This document shows positions 25,316-33,314 of a stretch of DNA of 64,000 nt, piece after piece. Below the pieces are notes generated by a model. It saw only the letters and a program-made list of their open reading frames with translations, was not told the origin of the DNA and did no database searches. The stretch is from Candidatus Gastranaerophilales bacterium. Lineage in GTDB: Bacteria; Cyanobacteriota; Vampirovibrionia; Gastranaerophilales; Gastranaerophilaceae. Location: positions 1 through 64,000 of the forward strand of contig CALUTF010000006.1 in assembly GCA_944323595.1 (NCBI GenBank), given 5' to 3'. The stretch's first letter is position 1, and each line of letters begins with the position of its first letter. A program made the position numbers and the translations under genes.

Positions 25316-25978
25316 ATGACAAAGAAAATTTTAATGGTAGTAAGCAATGTGTCGGAGATTAACACTGAAACTAAGACAGGCGTATGGTTTGAAGAATTTG
25401 CGGTTCCGTATCTGGGCTTTGAACATAATGATTTTGAAATACTTGTTTCAAGTCTAAAGGGCGGTGTTGCTCCTGTTGATGCAGATAGTTACGATTGTTC
25501 AAGTCCTACTGAATGGGATACTACAAAAATTCATCTTGATAACACGGTGATGCTTAAAGATGTAAAACATGAAGATTATGATGCTATAGTCTTTCCCGGC
25601 GGTCATGCACCTATGTTTGACCTGGCGGAAAGCGATTATCTTGCAGATATTGTAAGTTATTTTTATAAAACCGGACGTCTTGTCGCTGCTATCTGTCATG
25701 GACCAGCTGCTTTGATTAATGCAAGAAAAGAAAACGGTGAACCTCTTGTAAAAGGTTTACGCTTGACATCGTTTACAAATATGGAGGAACATATTGTTCA
25801 TAAAGATGAACTGATGCCGTTTATGCTTCAAACCAAACTTGTTTCGCTCGGTGCGCGTTTTGTGGAAGAAAAGCCATGGAGTGAGCATGTAGAAGTTGAC
25901 GGTAATCTTATCACCGCACAAAATCAGAAGTCAGCATATGTATTCACTGACGCAATAATCGACTGGTTTAAGAAATAA
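25316..25978 (+). CDS. DJ-1/PfpI family protein
   Basis: A 220-residue protein of the class I glutamine amidotransferase-like fold. The nucleophile elbow is VAAICHGPAAL with Cys127-His128, and the acidic partner region is in VFPGGHAPMFDLAES; TSFTNMEE...GVKLTPF-type blocks place it near the Hsp31/YDR533c branch. Members act as glyoxalases, deglycases or holding chaperones under stress. AAAAAAGGAG lies before the ATG. It follows bcp. Confidence 0.9.
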   Translation: MTKKILMVVSNVSEINTETKTGVWFEEFAVPYLGFEHNDFEILVSSLKGGVAPVDADSYDCSSPTEWDTTKIHLDNTVMLKDVKHEDYDAIVFPGGHAPMFDLAESDYLADIVSYFYKTGRLVAAICHGPAALINARKENGEPLVKGLRLTSFTNMEEHIVHKDELMPFMLQTKLVSLGARFVEEKPWSEHVEVDGNLITAQNQKSAYVFTDAIIDWFKK

Positions 25979-26011
25979 ATAATGTACCTGTTTGGATAAA
26001 ATCATACATAT

Positions 26012-26048
26012 AAAAATTCCTCTCAATGATTTTATGAGAGGAATTTTT
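26012..26048 (+). terminator. Bidirectional terminator between DJ-1 and OmpH genes
   Basis: Stem AAAAATTCCTCTCA / TGAGAGGAATTTTT with a 9-base loop, between two converging genes. Confidence 0.85.
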
Positions 26049-26082
26049 GTGGATTTTGAAATTATTGTATCAAGAGCCGCTT

Positions 26083-26547
26083 TTATTTAATGGCTTTAGC
26101 GATTTCTGCTGTTATATCATCCCCGCCGTAAAGGACGAAATTTTTTGGTAAAACAAGATTGTAATTCATCGCACGCGCTTTTTCTATTACAATCGATTTT
26201 ATATTATTGTCGATTTTTGTAACTTTACTGCTATATTCATTATCCAGAGATTGTTTTTGTGCATTAACTTCTTTTCTGTATTTTTCTTCAAGTGCGGCAA
26301 TTTTTGACGGGTCTGTTTCTTTTGCTATATCTTCGCGGGCTTTCTGAAGAGTAGCCTGCATTTGCTTAATTTTATTTTCCTGATCGGTTTTGAGTTTTTG
26401 GATTTCCTGTGAATTTGTAACAAGCTGTTTTATATCAACAACTGCGACTTTGAAATCTGCTGTGTCTGAAATTGCAATGTTATTGAGTGAAAATCCCAGT
26501 ACAAGTGCGCCTAAAACGGCAAATGTTATACCTGCTTTTTTTAACAT
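26083..26547 (-). CDS. OmpH/Skp-family periplasmic chaperone
   Basis: A 154-residue exported protein: signal peptide MLKKAGITFAVLGALVLGFS, then FKVAVVDIKQLVTNSQEIQ (typical Skp beginning), a long Lys/Glu/Gln-rich coiled coil (about residues 50-115), and a closing strand YNLVLPKNFVLYGGDDIT. Skp holds unfolded outer-membrane proteins during transit. Here likely clients are the large autotransporter barrels. It is not in the usual bamA-lpxD context in this window. Confidence 0.88.
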   Translation of the reverse strand: MLKKAGITFAVLGALVLGFSLNNIAISDTADFKVAVVDIKQLVTNSQEIQKLKTDQENKIKQMQATLQKAREDIAKETDPSKIAALEEKYRKEVNAQKQSLDNEYSSKVTKIDNNIKSIVIEKARAMNYNLVLPKNFVLYGGDDITAEIAKAIK

Positions 26548-26779
26548 AATGTTTCCTTTCTTTTAACTACAAAAAAGGATAAACCGGAAGCTTAAGAAAT
26601 CAAATTATCCACTTGGATATGAATAGAGTAAGAAAAACTATGCTCAAAGTGTTTGTTTATTACGAAATCAGTCTTTCTTGTTTTATACGTCAGGAACAAT
26701 TATACTTACTTTACAATATTGCATAAATTTCATTTTTAATGTAAAATTTCTTTACTGTAATTAGCTTATCGGAGGAATT

Positions 26780-27031
26780 ATGGCTCAACAATTTTCATCA
26801 CAAAATATTAAAAAAAGAACGGCTGTTCTTGTCTTTTTGAAAGGCTCAACAGCTCCTCTGGTTCTTTATGTAGACGCACCGCAGGATTTGTATGCAGAAG
26901 TCGTTAATCTAATGAAAAGCCCGACTGCTGTTATGATTGAGAAAGAAACTTCAGGTCCGTTGAAAAAAGTTTGCTTTATCTCTAATCAGGTTGCAGCGGT
27001 TGCTATGCAGGAAGAACAGTTTATTCAGTAG
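26780..27031 (+). CDS. Small conserved-looking hypothetical protein
   Basis: An 83-residue protein (starts AQQFSSQNIKKRTAVLVFLKG) that I do not recognise. It has short beta-rich stretches (TAVLVFLKGSTAPLVLYVD, VCFISNQVAAVAM), no signal peptide and no membrane segment. CGGAGGAATT before the ATG is an excellent ribosome-binding site. It begins the yceD-rpmF-plsX-fabH gene run, 15 bases before yceD. Confidence 0.75.
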   Translation: MAQQFSSQNIKKRTAVLVFLKGSTAPLVLYVDAPQDLYAEVVNLMKSPTAVMIEKETSGPLKKVCFISNQVAAVAMQEEQFIQ

Positions 27032-27052
27032 TTTGCGGCGGGTTCTTTGAAT

Positions 27053-27544
27053 ATGTACAAAATCAGTATCGATGAACTTGAAAATTCTGCCGATAAGACT
27101 TTAAACCTCACGTTTGAAGATTTTATTAGTGAAATTAATTGCGTTACACCAATTCATGCTGATATCGTCATTAGATCCCTCGGTGAATTTATTGAAGCAA
27201 AAGGGCATGTTTCAGGTACAGTTAAGCTCGAATGTGATTTATGTCTGAAAGAATTTGACTATAACCTTGATTTTGATATTGATGAACTCTTTGCAAAAAA
27301 CTCTCTTCTGGAAGAATACGGACAAGAGCTGGAACTCAAAGACGGACAGTTTGTTACCGACCTTGACGGCTCTGATGAAATTGATATTTATGACTTATTG
27401 TATCAATCTGTAATATTAAATTTACCAAATAAGAAAGTTTGTGGTATAAATTGTAAGGGGGGTAATTTTCTCAAAGAAGAAAATTTATCAGACCCGAGAT
27501 TAGATGTCTTTAAAAACATCCAAATTAAACCGAAAAATAAGTAG
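27053..27544 (+). CDS. yceD: YceD-like DUF177 protein
   Basis: About 163 residues. DUF177 proteins are encoded next to rpmF in most bacteria and are linked to 23S rRNA processing or ribosome assembly. Seen here are the DUF177 core GHVSGTVKLECDLCLKEFDYNLDFDIDELF and the C-terminal EIDIYDLLYQSVILNLPNKKVCGINCKG with its Cys pair. The frame could start at a TTG at 27047; the ATG at 27053 is more likely. The gene ends 29 bases before rpmF. Confidence 0.9.
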   Translation: MYKISIDELENSADKTLNLTFEDFISEINCVTPIHADIVIRSLGEFIEAKGHVSGTVKLECDLCLKEFDYNLDFDIDELFAKNSLLEEYGQELELKDGQFVTDLDGSDEIDIYDLLYQSVILNLPNKKVCGINCKGGNFLKEENLSDPRLDVFKNIQIKPKNK

Positions 27545-27573
27545 TACACAAGGAAATAAAAAGGAAAAAAGAA

Positions 27574-27927
27574 ATGGCAGTACCAAAGAAAAGAACAGGA
27601 CATTCCGCACAAGGACACAGAAGAAGCAACTGGAAAGCTACTAAACCTGAAACAACAAAATGCCCTAATTGCGGTGAAACAGTGTTAACACATACAGTAT
27701 GTACAGCATGCGGTTACTATAAAGGCGAACCTGTACGTTTGAAAGATAAAGCTGAAGCAGCAGTTAAAGAAAAACCGGCTAAAAAATCAGCTAAAAAAGC
27801 AGCTCCTAAAGCAGAAGAAGTTAAAGCTGAAACTAAAGTAGAAGAAACTAAGGTTGAAGAAACTCCTGCAGCAGAAGCAAAAGAAGAAGTTGCAGAAGAA
27901 AAAACTTCTGACGATAAAGCTGAATAA
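27574..27927 (+). CDS. rpmF: Ribosomal protein L32 with long acidic/basic C-terminal tail
   Basis: Residues 1-56 are a normal zinc-ribbon L32: MAVPKKRTGHSAQGHRRS, then Cys30-x2-Cys33 and Cys43-x2-Cys46, part of the large ribosomal subunit. Standard L32 ends soon after the second pair (55-65 residues), but this protein continues for about 60 residues of Ala/Lys/Glu-rich low-complexity sequence with VEETKVEET repeats. Such a tail would stick out of the ribosome and is unusual. AAGGAAAAAAGA precedes the ATG. It lies between yceD and plsX. Confidence 0.95.
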   Translation: MAVPKKRTGHSAQGHRRSNWKATKPETTKCPNCGETVLTHTVCTACGYYKGEPVRLKDKAEAAVKEKPAKKSAKKAAPKAEEVKAETKVEETKVEETPAAEAKEEVAEEKTSDDKAE

Positions 27928-28015
27928 ATTTTGATAAACTGATAATTTTCTGCCGGTTAATTCCGGCGGAAAATTAAAGGGATATAAGTAAGAGAAGACT
28001 TTGTGAGAGGGTAAA

Positions 28016-29071
28016 ATGACAAGAATAGCTATAGATGCAATGGGCGGAGATCACGCACCGCATGAGATTGTCGCAGGTGCCGTATGGGCGGCGCAAGATT
28101 ACGGCGTTGCTTTAGAGTTAGTCGGCAAGCAGGACAGAATTGAACAGGAGCTTGACAGAATTGCTCAGGAAGGTATTATGTCCGATTGCGGAACAGGTGC
28201 CCGTCAAAGACGTGTGAAAATTGATTTGTCCAAATTGGATATAAAAATTACGCATGCTTCTGAGATTATTGAAATGGGCGAAGCTCCGGGTCAGGCAATA
28301 CGTAAAAAGAAAAAATCATCTATAGTTTTAGCGGTGGATGCCGTTGCACACGGCAGCTCAGATGCTGTTGTTGCCGCCGGTTCAACAGGTGCCGCTATGG
28401 CAGCAAGTTTGTTCGGTCTGGGGCGTCTCCCTGGAATTGACAGACCGGCCATTGCTGTTACCCTCCCGACAATGAAAAAACCTATTGTCGTTATCGATGG
28501 TGGTGCTAACAGTAATTGTACTCCGGAAATGTTATATCAATTCGCTATTATGGGACAGACTTTTTCTAAGAATGTCCTCGGAATTGAAAAACCGCGTGTC
28601 GGTGTTCTAAATATCGGTGAAGAAGCCGGTAAAGGTAATGAACTAGCACAGGCAACTTATAAACTGCTTGAAGAACATCAGGAGAAAATTCACTTTGTAG
28701 GTAATATTGAGGGTAAAGAAATTTTCCTCAGTGTTTGTGATGTTGTTGTTTGTGACGGTTTTGTCGGTAATGTTGCTCTTAAAATTACCGAGGGAACTTC
28801 TTCAATGCTTTTCAGAATGCTTAAGAACGAGTTTAAGTCAGATCTCGCCGGTAAAATTATCGGTCTATTGTCTAAACCGTTTATGAAAAGAATTTATACA
28901 AAAATTAATTATGAAGAATTTGGCGGCGCTCTTCTTCTTGGTGTTAAAGGCATAACGGTTATTTCTCACGGCAGAAGTAAGGCTTATGCTATTAAAAATG
29001 CTGTAAGAGTTGCAAAAGAAGCCGTCGAAACAGGCGTTAACGAAAAAATAGCTAAGTTTTATGAGGAGTAA
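28016..29071 (+). CDS. plsX: Phosphate acyltransferase PlsX
   Basis: A 351-residue peripheral enzyme that turns acyl-ACP into acyl-phosphate for the PlsY pathway of glycerolipid synthesis. The start RIAIDAMGGDHAP is diagnostic, and SEIIEMGEAPGQAIRKKKKSSI, AAGSTGAAMA, VCDGFVGNVALK and the C-terminal GGALLLGVKGITVISHG are all PlsX blocks. GAGAGGG precedes the ATG. fabH follows after 7 bases. Its partner plsY is at 57634-58239. Confidence 0.97.
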   Translation: MTRIAIDAMGGDHAPHEIVAGAVWAAQDYGVALELVGKQDRIEQELDRIAQEGIMSDCGTGARQRRVKIDLSKLDIKITHASEIIEMGEAPGQAIRKKKKSSIVLAVDAVAHGSSDAVVAAGSTGAAMAASLFGLGRLPGIDRPAIAVTLPTMKKPIVVIDGGANSNCTPEMLYQFAIMGQTFSKNVLGIEKPRVGVLNIGEEAGKGNELAQATYKLLEEHQEKIHFVGNIEGKEIFLSVCDVVVCDGFVGNVALKITEGTSSMLFRMLKNEFKSDLAGKIIGLLSKPFMKRIYTKINYEEFGGALLLGVKGITVISHGRSKAYAIKNAVRVAKEAVETGVNEKIAKFYEE

Positions 29072-29078
29072 ATAGTAA

Positions 29079-30095
29079 ATGGCTGATAAATTAATTCCGT
29101 TAAGAATTGCCGGTGTAGGGTACAGCTTACCTGAAACTGTAATAACAAATGATGATTTGACTAAATTATACGAAACTTCCGATGAGTGGATATATACCCG
29201 TACAGGTATTAAAGAAAGACGTGTATGTTCAGGAAGCGAAGACGCTATAGAGCTTGGTTTGAAAGCTGCACAAAATGCGCTTGAAAAATCAGGGATTAAA
29301 CCGGAAGAACTTGATTTAATAATTGCGGCATCTTCTGCGCCTCCTCAATTATATCCTGCTATTGCCTGCCATATTCAGGCCCGTCTGGGTATTGAAACCG
29401 ATATTCCCGCTTTTGATATCACCGCTGCATGTTCCGGTCTGATTTACGGTTTGCAGGTTGCTAAGGGATTTATTAATTCAGGTATTTATAAAAATATTCT
29501 TATTGTTGCAACTGATAACAACACGAGATATTTAGACTGGTCAGACAGAGGAACTTCAATACTCTTCGGGGATGGTGCCGGTGCTATGGTTGTTACCGTA
29601 GCTGAAGACGGAATTGATGACGTACTTGCTATTGATATCAAAGCAAAAGGTTCTATAGGCGAATATATTTACAAAGATAACGTCGGTCAAAACTGCCCGC
29701 TTGTTGAACCATGTCCTGAACATGACGGATTTATTCATATGAATGGTAAAGAAGTATACAAATTCGTTGTAAAAATTCTTCCGCCATACATTGAAGAAAT
29801 TATTGAACAAGCAGGGTTGAAAGCTGAAGATATAGAATATCTTATCCCGCATCAGGCTAATTTAAGAATAATTCAGGCTGTTCAGGAAAGATTGCAATAT
29901 TCTGATGAAAAAGTTATTACAAATATCAAATATTACGGAAATACATCAGCAGCTTCTGTTCCTATCGCACTTGCAGAGGGTGTTGAAAACGGTACAGTTA
30001 AACTCGGCAAAGATACAAAAGCCATACTTTGCGGATTCGGAGCCGGTATGACCTGGGGGGCTGCAATCGTCCGTCTTAGAGAAGGTATTTGTTAA
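29079..30095 (+). CDS. fabH: 3-oxoacyl-ACP synthase III FabH
   Basis: A 338-residue beta-ketoacyl-ACP synthase that starts fatty-acid synthesis by condensing acetyl-CoA (or another short acyl-CoA) with malonyl-ACP. The catalytic triad is Cys118 in DITAACSG, His258 in LIPHQANLRI and Asn288 in YYGNTSAAS. TSDEWIYTRTGIKERR and the closing GFGAGMTWGA are typical FabH signatures. It is coupled to plsX and has a terminator right behind it, so fabD must have its own promoter. Confidence 0.97.
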   Translation: MADKLIPLRIAGVGYSLPETVITNDDLTKLYETSDEWIYTRTGIKERRVCSGSEDAIELGLKAAQNALEKSGIKPEELDLIIAASSAPPQLYPAIACHIQARLGIETDIPAFDITAACSGLIYGLQVAKGFINSGIYKNILIVATDNNTRYLDWSDRGTSILFGDGAGAMVVTVAEDGIDDVLAIDIKAKGSIGEYIYKDNVGQNCPLVEPCPEHDGFIHMNGKEVYKFVVKILPPYIEEIIEQAGLKAEDIEYLIPHQANLRIIQAVQERLQYSDEKVITNIKYYGNTSAASVPIALAEGVENGTVKLGKDTKAILCGFGAGMTWGAAIVRLREGIC

Positions 30096-30116
30096 AATTT
30101 GTTTTTTTATATTACA

Positions 30117-30146
30117 AAGAGCGGAGTTTTACTTCGCTCTTTTTTA
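30117..30146 (+). terminator. Terminator after fabH
   Basis: Stem AAAGAGCG / CGCTCTTT with a run of T. It separates plsX-fabH from the HEPN/MNT pair. Confidence 0.8.
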
Positions 30147-30147
30147 A

Positions 30148-30176
30148 TTGAAATTTTACGGTTAATATGGTAAAAT
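30148..30176 (+). promoter_or_regulatory. Promoter of the HEPN/MNT pair
   Basis: TTGAAA, 17-base spacer, TAAAAT; the -10 ends exactly 6 bases before the ATG at 30183 and no ribosome-binding site exists, so transcription probably begins at the ATG. Confidence 0.6.
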
Positions 30177-30182
30177 TACACT

Positions 30183-30593
30183 ATGACAAATCTTGATTTA
30201 ACAGCATTGGAAAATTCTTTGAAAAGACTCGGTGAAGTAATGGAACGTTACCGGAAAGATACTTCTGATGATGCAATTAGAGATTCAGTTATTCAACGTT
30301 TTGAATTTACTTATTCGATTACTTTAAAGATATTAAGAAAATATTTTATAGAACGGGCTTTCATCGTTGAAGATGTAAATCAAATGTCTTTTAACGATAT
30401 GATAAGGACGGCTAATCAAATGCAACTTTTAAAATCAAATCTGGAGGTTTGGTCTAAATTCAGGGAGATGAGAAATATGACCTCCCATACCTATGATGAA
30501 AATATTGCGTTAAAAGTTGTAAGTATTATTCCTGATTTTTATACTGAAATTGATTTTCTTTTAAATAAGTTAAAAAAAGGTTCTGATGTCTAA
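30183..30593 (+). CDS. HEPN-type protein (HI0074/HepT-like)
   Basis: A 136-residue helical protein. Residues 97-102 (RNMTSH) give the HEPN ribonuclease motif R-x4-H, followed by TY. The NTase-substrate-binding (HI0074) family shape is clear: ALENSLKRLGEVMERY at the start and VIQRFEFTYSITLKILRKYF. Partner is the nucleotidyltransferase gene that overlaps its end by 8 bases. In such pairs the HEPN protein is an RNase toxin and the MNT protein neutralises it, often by adding AMP near the HEPN motif. The location inside a fab cluster suggests insertion. Confidence 0.85.
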   Translation: MTNLDLTALENSLKRLGEVMERYRKDTSDDAIRDSVIQRFEFTYSITLKILRKYFIERAFIVEDVNQMSFNDMIRTANQMQLLKSNLEVWSKFREMRNMTSHTYDENIALKVVSIIPDFYTEIDFLLNKLKKGSDV

Positions 30594-30885
30594 ACTTAAA
30601 TTGGAAAATAAGTACAAAGAGTTTATAGTAAATACGATAAAAAATATTATACCGGAAGTTAATATTTATATTTACGGATCCAGAGTGAAAGGCACTTCTC
30701 AAGAATATTCCGACGTGGATATTGCATTGCAGGCAGGAATTATTCTCCCGCCGGAACAATTATTTCAGATAAAAGCCGTTTTTCAAAATTCAATCTTTCC
30801 TTATAAAGTTGATATTATTGATTTGAACAGTATCAGCGAGAGTTTTTTGAATATAATTAAAAATGATATGGTCAAGATTAATTAA
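30586..30885 (+). CDS. MNT-type minimal nucleotidyltransferase
   Basis: A 99-residue protein of the polymerase-beta-like nucleotidyltransferase superfamily. The signature is YGSRVKGTSQEYSDVDIAL: GSR at residues 31-33 and the metal-binding Asp43/Asp45 of DVD. There is no extra domain, as in antitoxins of HEPN/MNT modules (HI0073, MntA). It overlaps the HEPN gene by 8 bases, so the two are translationally coupled. Likely the antitoxin. Confidence 0.87.
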   Translation: MSKLKLENKYKEFIVNTIKNIIPEVNIYIYGSRVKGTSQEYSDVDIALQAGIILPPEQLFQIKAVFQNSIFPYKVDIIDLNSISESFLNIIKNDMVKIN

Positions 30886-30977
30886 AATAAGTAAGTTTTG
30901 TGAACAGGTTTACTTTTGGCGTGTTTATTGTATAATTGTCCTATAGTAATAAAGAGAGCGAATAGAGGGATATGGAT

Positions 30978-31928
30978 ATGACAAAAAAGATTGCATTTAT
31001 TTTCCCGGGACAGGGTTCACAGGCTGTAGGTATGGGAAAAGATTTGTATGAAAATTATTCTGATGCAAAGATTGTTTTTGATACTGCAGATAGTGTTCTC
31101 GGTAAAAGTATTTCAACTTTATGTTTTGAAGGTCCTGAAGATGCTTTGAAACAAACAGTTAATACACAGCCTTGCATTGTTACAATGTCAATAGCAGCGC
31201 TTCAAGCTTTGAAGTCAGAATTGGATATTGAACCTGCATATACAGCAGGTCATAGTTTGGGTGAATATTGTGCAATGTATGCTGCTGGGGTTATGTCTTT
31301 AGAAACTGCTCTTAAAGCTATCCAAAAGAGAGCTGATTTGATGAATGAATCTGCAACAGGCGGCGCTATGGCTGCTATTTTGAATGCTTCCGAAGAACAG
31401 TTGAAAGCAGGACTTGCAGAGGGCACAAAGGTTGGTTATGTCGATGTAGCAAATTATAATTCACCTGCACAGGTAGTTATTACAGGCGATGAAAAAGCTG
31501 TTAAAGCCGCTGGAGATTATATGCTTGCAAACGGGGTCAGAAGAGTTGTACCGCTTGCGGTATCAGGTGCTTTCCACTCTAAATTTATGGAAAAAGCAAG
31601 TGCTGGTTTTGCAGAATTTGCATCATCTCTTGATTTGAATGATGCATCTTGTCCTGTAATTACTAACGTGGATGCCCAACCGACCACTTCCGCTGAAGAT
31701 TTCAGGACTAAAATGCCGAAACAAATTTGTTCTTCAGTTTATTGGACACAAACCATCCAAAAGATGACTGCAGACGGCGTGGATACATTCATTGAAATTG
31801 GTCCGGGTAAGGTTCTGGCAGGGTTGAATAAGAAAATAGCTCCGGAAGCCGCTGTTTATAATGTATTTGATAAAGCTTCTCTTGAAGCAACTTTATCTGC
31901 ATTGAAAGAGCAAATGGCAGGGGTATAG
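30978..31928 (+). CDS. fabD: Malonyl-CoA:ACP transacylase FabD
   Basis: A 316-residue enzyme that loads malonyl units from CoA onto ACP. Seen are IAFIFPGQGSQAVGMGKDLY at the start, the active-site GHSLGEYCAMYAAG with Ser93, and the His of VSGAFHSKFM near residue 203. Of two in-frame ATGs, 30978 is favoured because GAGGG is 8 bases upstream; from the first (30972) the spacing would be only 2. A TATAAT lies some 40 bases upstream, so it begins a new transcript that may include fabG. Confidence 0.97.
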   Translation: MTKKIAFIFPGQGSQAVGMGKDLYENYSDAKIVFDTADSVLGKSISTLCFEGPEDALKQTVNTQPCIVTMSIAALQALKSELDIEPAYTAGHSLGEYCAMYAAGVMSLETALKAIQKRADLMNESATGGAMAAILNASEEQLKAGLAEGTKVGYVDVANYNSPAQVVITGDEKAVKAAGDYMLANGVRRVVPLAVSGAFHSKFMEKASAGFAEFASSLDLNDASCPVITNVDAQPTTSAEDFRTKMPKQICSSVYWTQTIQKMTADGVDTFIEIGPGKVLAGLNKKIAPEAAVYNVFDKASLEATLSALKEQMAGV

Positions 31929-31995
31929 TTTAAAAAATAAAAATGTAGCTCGGGTATATCTATCCGACAATTAATTAAAAATAAGGAGAAATTTA

Positions 31996-32727
31996 ATGAC
32001 AGAAAGAAAAATTGCATTAGTAACAGGCGGTTCCCGCGGTATAGGTCTTGCTTGCGCTCTGGAACTTGCTAAAGCAGGATGTGATATCATTATCAACGAT
32101 ATCTGCGACGCTGAAAAAGCTCAACCGGCTTTGGATGAAATTAAAGCTTGCGGTGCAAACGCATATTTCTATAGCTTTGATGTTTCTGATGATAAAGCTG
32201 TTCAGGAAAATGTTGACAAGATGATTGCAGAACACGGTAAAATTGATATTCTGCTTAACAACGCCGGTATCACTAAAGACGGTCTTTTTGTAAGAATGGA
32301 TATGGAACAATGGGAAAGAGTTATTAAAATTAACCTGACAAGTGCTTACTGTGTAACCCACGCTGTAATCAAATATATGATGAAAGCACGTCAGGGTTCT
32401 ATTATCAATATGTCAAGTATTGTCGGACGTCACGGTAATGCAGGTCAGGCAAATTATTCTGCTTCTAAAGCAGGTCTTATAGGTTTGACTCAAACCCTTG
32501 CAAAAGAATTCGGCTCAAGAGGTATCAGAGTTAACGCAGTTTGCCCTGGTTTCATCCAAACAGCAATGACACACGACCTTGCTAACATTGATGAATACCT
32601 GAAAGCAATTCCGATGAAAAGACTCGGTACTCCGGAAGATATTGCTAAAGTTGTTAAATTCCTTGCTCTTGATACTGACTATGTTACAGGTCAGGCTATC
32701 GAAGTTGCAGGCGGCTTGATGTTATAA
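31996..32727 (+). CDS. fabG: 3-oxoacyl-ACP reductase FabG
   Basis: A 243-residue short-chain dehydrogenase that reduces 3-oxoacyl-ACP with NADPH, the first reduction of each elongation cycle. The cofactor loop is TGGSRGIGLA (residues 10-19), the NNAG motif is at 88-91, and the catalytic set is Ser141, Tyr154 and Lys158 in YSASKAG. The GGxxL end VTGQAIEVAGGLML is usual for FabG. AAGGAG precedes the ATG, 67 bases after fabD. Confidence 0.96.
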   Translation: MTERKIALVTGGSRGIGLACALELAKAGCDIIINDICDAEKAQPALDEIKACGANAYFYSFDVSDDKAVQENVDKMIAEHGKIDILLNNAGITKDGLFVRMDMEQWERVIKINLTSAYCVTHAVIKYMMKARQGSIINMSSIVGRHGNAGQANYSASKAGLIGLTQTLAKEFGSRGIRVNAVCPGFIQTAMTHDLANIDEYLKAIPMKRLGTPEDIAKVVKFLALDTDYVTGQAIEVAGGLML

Positions 32728-32830
32728 TCAAGAAAAATCTTTCTCTGAATAGCAAGCACGTATAGTAAGTAATCTATTCAATAAAAAAAGTAAAGATTTT
32801 TAACAATCTGCGCTCTGGAATGTAAATTCC

Positions 32831-32858
32831 TTGCAAAAAAAAATTAACAAGGTATAAT
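32831..32858 (+). promoter_or_regulatory. Promoter of acpP
   Basis: TTGCAA, 16-base spacer, TATAAT, about 110 bases before the acpP start. The leader between has G+C-richer stretches with repeated AAGCGAG and CGAGCGA that might fold; no known riboswitch is recognised. Confidence 0.6.
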
Positions 32859-32967
32859 TATTTTAGAGTAAAAGCGAGTCGAGGGAGAAAAGTGTAAAAA
32901 CTAATCCCGTTTAAAGCGAGCGAGCGACTTAATATAGTGTAGTAATACAATAAATGAGGAAAAAAAA

Positions 32968-33198
32968 ATGAGTACATTTGACAAAGTAAAAAAAGTTGTT
33001 GTTGATCAATTAAGCGTAGATGAAGCTTTAGTAACTCCGGAAGCTAGCTTCACAGCTGACCTTGGTGCTGATTCATTAGATACAGTTGAATTGGTTATGG
33101 CATTTGAAGAAGAATTCGGATGCGAAATTCCTGATGAAGATGCTGAAAAAATCCAAACAGTTAAAGATGCTGTAGATTATATTGATTCACATTCGTAG
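32968..33198 (+). CDS. acpP: Acyl carrier protein
   Basis: A 76-residue acidic carrier protein. The phosphopantetheine attachment site is [19 protein letters not shown] with Ser36. It carries growing acyl chains between the Fab enzymes and PlsX. It has its own promoter and leader, which fits its usual high expression, and a hairpin after the gene. GAGGAAAAAAAAA is upstream of the ATG. Confidence 0.98.
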   Translation: MSTFDKVKKVVVDQLSVDEALVTPEASFTADLGADSLDTVELVMAFEEEFGCEIPDEDAEKIQTVKDAVDYIDSHS

Positions 33199-33245
33199 GA
33201 ATTACTTAATATTTGTTTTAAACAAATAAACTGTTATAAAAACTT

Positions 33246-33281
33246 GCGAGGGTGCAAAAATAATATTTTTTTCGCCCTCGT
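33246..33281 (+). terminator. Weak terminator or attenuator between acpP and fabF
   Basis: GCGAGGG / GCCCTCG stem with a 20-base A/T loop and a short T-rich tail; it may only reduce read-through into fabF. Confidence 0.5.
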
Positions 33282-33314
33282 AAATTTATCAGGATAGTAT
33301 AAAAAGGTAAAGAG

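Noticed and set aside
32728-32967. Riboswitch in the acpP leader
   Set aside because: There is a promoter and some repeated AAGCGAG/CGAGCGA words, but I could not build a stable structure or match a known riboswitch.
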